The position numbers were made by a program, and so were the translations under genes. DNA of 14,400 bases, taken from NCBI GenBank assembly GCA_001929475.1, contig LXFE01001049.1:1-14400 (forward strand). Reading direction: 5' to 3'. The stretch's first letter is position 1. Every line of letters starts with the position of its first letter. Below are positions 7,638 to 14,400 of this stretch, in pieces. The notes under the pieces were generated by a model, which worked only from the letters and a program-made list of their open reading frames with translations, searched no databases and was not told the DNA's origin. The stretch is from Neolecta irregularis DAH-3. Its lineage: Eukaryota > Ascomycota > Neolectomycetes > Neolectales > Neolectaceae.

Positions 7638-9739
7638 ATGGGCTATATAACCAGAAACAACTATGCCAAAGCATATCAGAAGCTCAGACCTCTCAGTTTT
7701 CAGGGGTCTTGTTCAGTCTTGCTGTTCGTCGCCTTAGACGTCGATGCTCTGTGTGCCTGCAAAATGCTTGCTGTACATCTGTCTTCTGAGTAACGATTAA
7801 TCGGATAGAGAATGATGAAGCGCGATTACATTCCTCATAAGATTCACCCTGTCGCTGGGTACCAGGACCTTGAAAAGGCGAATCGAGAGCTCGTTCAGGA
7901 TGATGAAGAGGTGTTCTTTTTTTCATTATCTGTTGACTCTCTAGTTGAAGTTCATCTTTATGATCAATTGCGGCGCGCTTATTGATCTTGTTGGGTATCT
8001 GCAGCCGCGGCAAGGATTGACGATATACGTGATTGACTCTCATCGACCTTGGAATCTGGATAATCTATTCGTGGAGGGAGAGGTCGTGGTATGGGATGAT
8101 GGAGAAATTGAGATGGATATGAAAGAAGAGAAAGAAGCATATATTGAACTCTCTGAGGTGTTTTATTTTTTGCAAGACCTGCTGAGTTCTAGATGCCGGA
8201 AGTTAGTAGTGATGATGAAGAGAACAAAGTAGTACAAGATACTACTCGGAAACGCAAGTCAAGGTCTAGAAGTGATGAGGAAGAAAGCGATTCTTCAATA
8301 AATTCGCGACCTCGTCAACGCAGAAAGACTTCCTCTGCAAGCGTATTTATTATCCGCAACATTCTCTAGCCTTTTAGGAAACAGCGGATTCGTTCAAATA
8401 TGTGGAAAATCCCTACCTTGCCCTCCGCAGAAAGCGCGGAAAACACCAAAGCACAATCTCAACGTATTATGATCGTGGGACTTGGTATGGCGAGTCAGTC
8501 TCTGGAGTTATCTACAGCCTTGCTTCTGAACTTTCACTAGAAGACAACGATCTCCTTTGGCTCGCAATAATCGGTCTTACAAATCAAGATCTCAGTCGTC
8601 GAGGAAAATATTCTCATTACTATCCATTATTGAAAGATGAAGTCAATCGTCTTAATCCACCCCCTCTTTCTGGCGAGAGGCGAATCAACGGTCGAAATCC
8701 GAGCGACAAATCAATTAAGGCAGAATGTGAATTTCGGTTTATGATGGTTAGACATTGGAGTTTGTATGATTCCATGCTTCATTCTCCTTACCTCTCTGCG
8801 AAACTTCATCTGTGGTCTGAAAACGGCCGCAAAAAATTGCATAAATTATTGGCAAAAATAGGGTTCTCCTTGGTACAATGCCGGCAGATTTATAGTCATA
8901 TGGATATGGACCTCAAACGAACCCTTCGAGATAAACTTGGGGGAATGGCCGGTATGTATGGTCTTGACCAGATTATCTTTGAGAGTTTTACGAGATGTTG
9001 GGGATTCAAGGTCACACTCTCAGCAAGTGATGCTGCGTATGCCCTTGGTGCGATCTTGGAAATGGGTGTTCCTGAGAAGGAAAATACGGTATCACTTTCA
9101 GAGAGTAAAGAACTAGGCGAGGAATGGAGTAAGAATTTTTATACTGCAATGGATTCGTTAGATGAGTATCGATTTCTCTCTTCTATTTCGTTTGACGGCA
9201 TAGTATCGATCGGTTGAGAAGAGGATTATCGACAGCTATGGATTTACAAAAGGCAATCGTGAGAACTGGGACTGTCCTACTTGAGAAACGACTTATTCGC
9301 CAACTTTCAGCATTTCGGATGGCGATTGTGAAAGATGGACCGGATCTCGCAATATTCACTCACCCTCAAGCTCTGGGTAAACTCGCACTTTGGATCTCCG
9401 AAGCAATTGCCGTAGATTCCTTCTGCATATAATGTTGACTTTTAGGAGCAAGAAAAAGAACAATTTCGACGTCATCCTCTTCCTTTTGTTATAGCCTCAC
9501 TTGACGAATCAACGGACGGATATTTAATTGTCGGAACATCAGTATCCTCATCTTCATCTCACGAATCAGTACCTAAACACCCCGGTTTGAATCGCTTTGG
9601 ACTGGCATTTCAGGAAGTCGCACGAACGAGTGGTGCTCGTGTGCGAATTGACAGCTTTGAAGCGAGTGTCGTCGAGTGTCGTAAGGACGATTTTGTGGGG
9701 TTCCTGGAGGGACTAAGTTTGCGTGCAGCATTAGATTAA
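7638..9739 (+). CDS. CDC45: Cdc45 replication initiation factor, 7 exons
   Basis: Cdc45 is the nuclear replication factor that joins Mcm2-7 and GINS to form the CMG helicase. Exons 7638-7772, 7809-7910, 7945-8157, 8193-8342, 8378-9165, 9204-9411 and 9446-9739 join to 629 residues. The introns are 36, 34, 35, 35, 38 and 34 nt. Landmarks in order: LLFVALDVDALCACKML (about 29-44), KRDYIPHKIHPVAGY just after the first intron, IDSHRPWNL (109-117) in the DHH-like domain, and an acidic/basic low-complexity linker (about 125-200). Then come GTWYGE (234-239), SLASELSLEDNDLLWLAI (about 247-264), a C-terminal block with TGTVLLEKR, FTHPQAL, LPFVIASLDESTDGY, and the end RAALD. The length matches fungal relatives. 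It is convergent with zeta-COP, 108 bp from stop to stop, and has an MCB in its promoter. All splice phases agree with an intact protein. Confidence 0.96.
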
Positions 9740-9847
9740 CTCTCCTTTTCTGTAAATCATTATTTCAGGGGGATTGCATGGTTTTTCCTGTGTTGGCATG
9801 GGTTGAATAGTAATGTTGATATGTAAAACCGCCATTGATCATTTGAG

Positions 9848-10467
9848 CTACATGTACCCACCTTTGATAATTTGTTCCTTCAATTTTTCCTTGGCCATTT
9901 GATAAGCATTCATAAGCCCCTGTTCCGTCAATTCAACCTTAACCACCCCAGTATCCATTGAGGGTTTACTAACTCTGGCTGCAACAGCAGTGGGTTCCGT
10001 TTCCAAAATTATTCTCAAATCAGACAATTATATTTAGAGGTGTACCCATCATCGCATGTTTCTTCTACTGCCAGACATACCTGATCATAATTCTCCAACA
10101 TGGACCGTTTATCCAACGAGTGCCTATGTTTAGCACGTATTACAAAGGGGACCTACTTCAGCAGTATTTCTAGAGTATCCTTTATACAAACCACGACATT
10201 ATAGAGCATAACTTCATTTTCTTCGCAGTTACCTGCAACATAGATAGTGGTGTCGAGAAGCTGTTTGTACACGACGATGTGGTTTTCGTATAAAAGGACA
10301 TCAGAGTTCTGTTTTTTAGTTTTCGCATGCAATCCGCATTCAAATTTCCGTTGTTGCGGGGTTGTTGAGAGAGAAGGAGGGGGCCGGAAATATTTAGCTA
10401 AGATCCGGGTGGAAGAGGAGTCGAGTATGAGAATAGAAGTGATGGTGTAGAGCGTGAGGTTGGGCAT
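9848..10467 (-). CDS. RET3: Coatomer subunit zeta (zeta-COP), 3 exons
   Basis: Small subunit of the COPI coat that pairs with gamma-COP for Golgi-to-ER vesicle traffic. Exons 10467-10157, 10123-10046 and 10013-9848 join to 184 residues. The introns are 33 and 32 nt. The protein is one longin-type domain. It has an NLTLYTITSILILD start, RILAKYF (about 22-28), VLLYENHIVVYKQ, then ENEVMLYNVV. HSLDKRSMLENYD follows the first splice, and DDGIILETEP is created by the second splice. An amphipathic C-terminal helix (EQGLMNAYQMAKEKLKEQI) closes it. Length is close to yeast and human zeta-COP. The ATG at 10467 is the first in frame. The stop at 9848-9850 follows a short GGYM tail that is not part of the family core, so a further tiny intron there cannot be excluded. 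It sits 129 bp downstream of the fusion gene on the same strand. Confidence 0.94.
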
Positions 10468-10513
10468 TGGATTTAGTTGATGTGGAACACGATGCAATGG
10501 GGTCCAATACAAT

Positions 10514-10519
10514 CACGTG
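10514..10519. promoter_or_regulatory. CACGTG box upstream of zeta-COP
   Basis: CACGTG lies 47 bp before the zeta-COP ATG, inside the 129-bp gap to the fusion gene stop. It is a candidate bHLH/bZIP site. The hexamer also occurs by chance elsewhere in the window (for example in coding DNA), so support is weak. Confidence 0.25.
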
Positions 10520-10596
10520 TTTTATGGGATAGGTCAAATAGACACAGCATGCGAGATTTCGTTTCCTATTTGTCTAGACAATATCTCGGGCCAGGG

Positions 10597-13500
10597 TCAG
10601 TGATATATGTAAACCCCAATCATCAATGCCAACCATCCAGTAAATCTCAACCCAGACATCTCCCGTTCATTGTTCTTGGGCCTGTCTCCCAATCTTCCAG
10701 CGAACCAGTCAAATCGCTGTCCAACCGCGAATTCCCCCCTTGAAAATTGACCCATTGTGCGGCCGAGTTCACTTGCAATCCGAATGAATGCTCCTATAGC
10801 TGCGGCGATAATCCGTCGATGACTTTTGATACCAGGAACATCTGAACTAGTCGAATATCGATGAATTTCAGAGAGAATATTAATCAAAAAGACATTGAAT
10901 AATCCAACAACTGAGAACCAAAGAACTCCAAGTCCCATACCCCAAACCCCGCGGAGGAGGCCTATGATGAGACCTAGATTGAGGATAATTAGCATTTCAC
11001 CCGAATTTGGAGAACAGTCCCAGTATGTATGTTCTGGATACATAAACTGCAGAGCGCCATCTCCCTTTGACCAACCGTAAAATCTCCAGAGCGATGGATA
11101 TCCATTATTCCACCAAGGATGTATGACCTTTAATTTTGGAGCACTAATGAATCCCATTCCATCTTTAACTGTCCGAGTGTAGAACTTCTTCTTCCGAAGA
11201 CAAAAATCGATATCTTCTCCGCCCCCGGTTTTCGGGAATCGAGGATCGAACCAAATGTCATCATCCACTCGTCGAATCATGAGATTCGCGGTGACACCCC
11301 AAGGTACATCAGTCGGAATCTTTTCGGCGACGTCCCAGAAATATGTCACCCCAGCCATGATCACTGCGTTTGAAAGGATCGTTTCTGCGGGAGGAAATTT
11401 AGAATTGCCAATAAAACCACACGCCTTTGGATACTTCCTTGCCATTTTTTCCGCTTCGAATAAGACATTCGGATCAGGGATTACATCGTCATCGAAGAAA
11501 AGAATCCAGTCACCACAGCATTCCTTCAAACCGCGATTTCTCGCTTCTGAGGCCCCTAAATTGGCTTCGTTCACTCGAATTCGAATAAATGGAGAGGAAT
11601 CGTACATATTTTTCAAAGGACCGATATTTGGACTCGCAGGATCATCAATGATGATGATAAACATAACTGATGCGCCCTCAGAACATTTCAGCTCGAGGAT
11701 TCGTTGGAGGTATGGTATGGTCACACGATAACAAGGCACAACAACATCTATTGTAATTTTTCTCGTCGCAGAGATTTCTTGCTTGGCCATCCAATCGCAG
11801 ATTGAGTCGATACCACAAGAAAGGCTGTCAAAAGTCCAGTTGTGGGATCCCGCTTTAATGTAACGGGCGGACCCTGCGCCACCGATCTTATTTTCAAGAC
11901 ACGTGGTTTCGAGCATAGATGAGCTTCCCCATGGACGATATAACTGGAACAAGTATGGATCGGCATGTTGATTGTTGAAGGTGTCAGGAAAGATTTCGCC
12001 GGAAAATATCTCCATATGTAGTCGTGATACTACAGGGAATGTAGGCATACCGGGAAATGAGATGTCTCGAAATGTTATACATCCGAATCCTTTTGGGAAG
12101 TTTAGTTTTTTTGAGAGATAAAGAAATGCGGCATCAATCTTGGAAGGCCAGGATGGTGTGTGGATAACAACGTCGTCCCCAAATAAGACGAAATAATCAC
12201 AGGCATCGAGATACGCTTGATGAGCAGCATCCCGCCAAATTGAACAGATCGAACCGAGGGGATAACTGAAAGTAAGCGTTGTGATGTCCTCAAAGGCATG
12301 ACTTCGCAGGATGTTTTCTGCTTCAGAAGATTCAACGAGGAATCTATCGCTGTCATCAATGCAAAGGTATATCTTTATCTTAAAGTAATTGCCGCCGTGA
12401 ATTCCCACGCGATCAGCATAAGTAGTCGATTGAAGAGACAAGGAAAAATTATGAAGATTTGAGAGACAATCACGTGGGTCGACTGATCCCCGAGAGGTTA
12501 CTGGTAACAAAACTGCGAAGGTTTTGGTGTTGTCCACGTCAAGATGAACCAATTTACTTGCTCTATAGTCTCTCAGAAGACGAGATTTGAGGTCTTCGGC
12601 CACAGGTAATAAAGTCTTCTCAATTTCCAATTCAATTGCTCTAGAAAGAAGACTGATCCCTTATTGTTTAGCCTCGTGTATCAGGAAGAACTTACCAGTT
12701 GCGATATCGATCTTCGGGGTCCATCCTAACTTCATTTTTATAAATGAGCCATCGGAGTTTCTCGAAGCAACTCCTCGTGGTTTCGACAGATCATATGAGA
12801 ATATGATATCCTTTCGACTGATTCCGCAGGATTCCCAGGCAAGTATCGCTAATTCTCTGATTTCAATCACCTCCTCAGAACCTATATTGACAGGATCTGT
12901 AAGGTCACTATTGACAAGTAATAAGACTGCATCGATGCAGTCGTCGATATAAAGAAAACTTCGAGTTTGCCTTCCGTCGCCCCAAATTTCCATATCGAGT
13001 TCCCCAGACAACTTCGACGCGATTGCTTTTCGACATAATGCAGCCGGGGCCTTTTCTCGACCACCAAGCCATGTTCCGCCTGGACCATAAACATTATGGA
13101 ACCGAGCCGTAAAAATCTGTGTACTCGATTTCAATTGTCTCATAATGATTTCGCTGACAAGTTTCTCGGTTCCATAAAGGTCTTGAGGTGCTGGAGGATG
13201 TTTCCAGACTTCGTCTTCGTTGAGCTTGATTGACATTCCTACTTCTTGGAGATTTTCTGGATATACACAAGCAGACGAAGCAAAAAAGAACTTTCTAACT
13301 TTTGTAGAAATGGAGGATATGAGAATGTTCATTGTCATTGTTGAATTTTCCTGATATATGTGAATGTCGTTATGTGAATGGATCGTTCCCATTCCGCCCA
13401 TGTTTGCAGCGAGATGGAAAACCCAGGTGATGCTTTTAACAGCTTGTCGTGCAACGTCTAAGTTACAGAGATCTCCTTGCAAATATTCGGAGCAAGTGAG

Positions 13501-13654
13501 AGTAGGAGATTTTGGTGCCACATCAAGGATACGGACAAAGAATCCCAATTGATAAAGCCTTTTCGCAAGGTGAGAACCCTAATCCGTTACCATTGAAATC
13601 ACTTGCCTCATTTACAATAAAACCATTTCCTCCTGTGATGAGAACCCGATTCAT
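10597..13654 (-). CDS. Fusion: GDP-mannose 3',5'-epimerase-like domain + two GT-A/GT2-like regions + membrane anchor, 3 exons
   Basis: Exons 13654-13616, 13578-12696 and 12659-10597 join to 994 residues; the introns are 37 and 36 nt. Residues 1-320 are a short-chain epimerase close to plant GDP-mannose 3',5'-epimerase. They have TGGNGFIG (7-14, completed by the first splice), SSACVYP with Cys117, YGTEK with Tyr148/Lys152, FHNVYGPGGTW..GREKAPAA with Lys189, and RNSD near 286-289. The second splice turns KIDIATG into KIDIATGISLLSRAIELE, restoring the usual epimerase C-terminal helix and running straight on into the glycosyltransferase part. That part has no ATG of its own near its start. Residues about 354-560 form a GT-A-like region (CIDDSD, FGDDV). 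Residues 611-830 are a clear GT2 domain (VVVPCYR, FFDDDVIPD, GGGEDIDFCLR). Hydrophobic segments follow at about 863-904, 924-940 and 980-994. Likely an ER/Golgi or plasma-membrane enzyme making a surface glycan; donor and acceptor are unknown. No in-frame ATG lies upstream of 13654. Confidence 0.9.
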
Positions 13655-14400
13655 TTTTGGAGAATTGTATATGACGTAACCTTTGAGCAAGCAAAAATCA
13701 ACACTTGAAATTTTGTTTGCGTTTTGCAGCACTATCAAAAAGATTTCATAAAATCCTGAAACGTTAAAAGTGAAATTAATTTTTATGAAATTGCAATTTG
13801 TAATATATTTTTATATTTTTATAATATTCCTGTTCAACACATTTTGCAGTCCCATACCAAAATCCGCTAATCCGCAGAGCTGTCGTTGTGGTTGGGGTTA
13901 GCGTCATATCTAAATGCTAGGTAAAGTTTAGCCAGTGTTGCGGATGTCCGGACCATGGACTTAATCCGGCCCATGGGCCAAATCGGCAGTGTCACGTGAT
14001 ACTAGCTAGTAGTGATTTACCCCGTTATGAAAATAGTTCTCAAACCACATTTTCATAAGTTTGATTAATTGCTGATGTATCAATTGACTGAACACAATTT
14101 TCCCTAGGCTTCTCATATCACCCTCACCATCTACACAGCATACCAGTCCGTTGCAGAACACCTGCACCAGGTCTGCAGATGGATTTTTATGCTGCCAGCC
14201 TTCACCAAGAGATCCAAACCACCCACCTGGAGAGTGCTCTAATCTCAATGACTTTGGTACCATTGGAAAGCCCTCGTCGAGGTGCATCCGCCCGTGGTAA
14301 TTACATATATTTTGAATACAGTGCTTACATGTGATCAGCGTTCCTAACCGACTGGACCAAATAGACCGTCCAAGTAGACTAGACCAGACCGGCAATAATT
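13655..14400. other. Upstream region of fusion gene and unassigned DNA to window end
   Basis: Positions 13655-13860 are very AT-rich and hold the fusion gene promoter, including a TATAAAAATATAAAAATATA-like run on the minus strand (about 13806-13828) and TGACGTAA at 13672-13679. From 13860 the composition changes and short palindromes cluster. A minus frame at 14006-14395 stays open for 129 codons but has no ATG before the window edge and no recognisable domain. Confidence 0.45.
13946..14017. repeat. Cluster of short palindromes
   Basis: Within about 70 bp are GTCCGGAC (13946-13953), GGCCCATGGGCC (13968-13979), a TCACGTGA box near 13992-13999 and TACTAGCTAGTA just after it. The density is higher than in nearby DNA and could mark the end of a decayed mobile element or a regulatory region. 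Confidence 0.45.

Noticed and set aside
8402-9432. Separate genes at 8402-9217 and 9214-9432
   Set aside because: Both are internal CDC45 exons. Their apparent starts are GTG and TTG, and introns at 8343-8377 and 9166-9203 join them to the rest.
10597-13548. Two separate genes (epimerase and glycosyltransferase)
   Set aside because: The apparent starts of both frames are TTG, and introns 13579-13615 and 12660-12695 restore the Rossmann motif and the epimerase C-terminus.
14006-14395. Protein-coding gene in the open minus frame
   Set aside because: It has no ATG, no recognisable domain and a repetitive WSS.LG start; kept only as an unassigned region.

Overview
The window looks like nuclear DNA of a filamentous fungus, most likely an ascomycete of the Pezizomycotina type. 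It holds conserved eukaryotic genes (BFR1, CDC45, zeta-COP), a fungal GIT1-type MFS transporter and small secreted cysteine-rich proteins. All five large genes are interrupted by GT-AG introns. The phylum is an inference from protein resemblance and the species cannot be fixed. Joining exons by reading frame and family homology gives 17 introns of only 31-47 nt (16 of them at most 38 nt). This is very short for fungi and is the window's most consistent signature.

Left part (1-5741), sparse: a four-exon BFR1 gene on the minus strand runs into a 12-bp satellite that also supplies its stop codon. A gene-poor, repeat-bearing tract follows. It contains two intronless minus-strand paralogues for secreted proteins (2312-2776 and 3384-3902) with identical spacing of six cysteines. 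The pair is bracketed by an imperfect inverted repeat (about 1976-2060 and 4586-4709). A G-rich hairpin/tract at 5181-5240 lies before the next gene.

Right part (5742-13654), dense: a GIT1-like glycerophosphodiester transporter (+, 5 exons), CDC45 (+, 7 exons), zeta-COP/RET3 (-, 3 exons) and a 994-residue fusion protein (-, 3 exons) are packed with 108-227 bp between genes. The fusion joins a complete GDP-mannose 3',5'-epimerase-like domain, two glycosyltransferase-A-like regions and a C-terminal membrane anchor. The two halves are linked across a 36-nt intron. This is the strongest candidate for an undescribed system: a nucleotide-sugar-modifying enzyme covalently tied to a membrane glycosyltransferase.

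The last 750 bp hold AT-rich promoter DNA of the fusion gene, a cluster of short palindromes and an unexplained open frame without ATG.

The genes do not form an obvious pathway. BFR1, CDC45 and zeta-COP are housekeeping genes, while the secreted pair and the fusion enzyme look like accessory functions at the cell surface or outside the cell.
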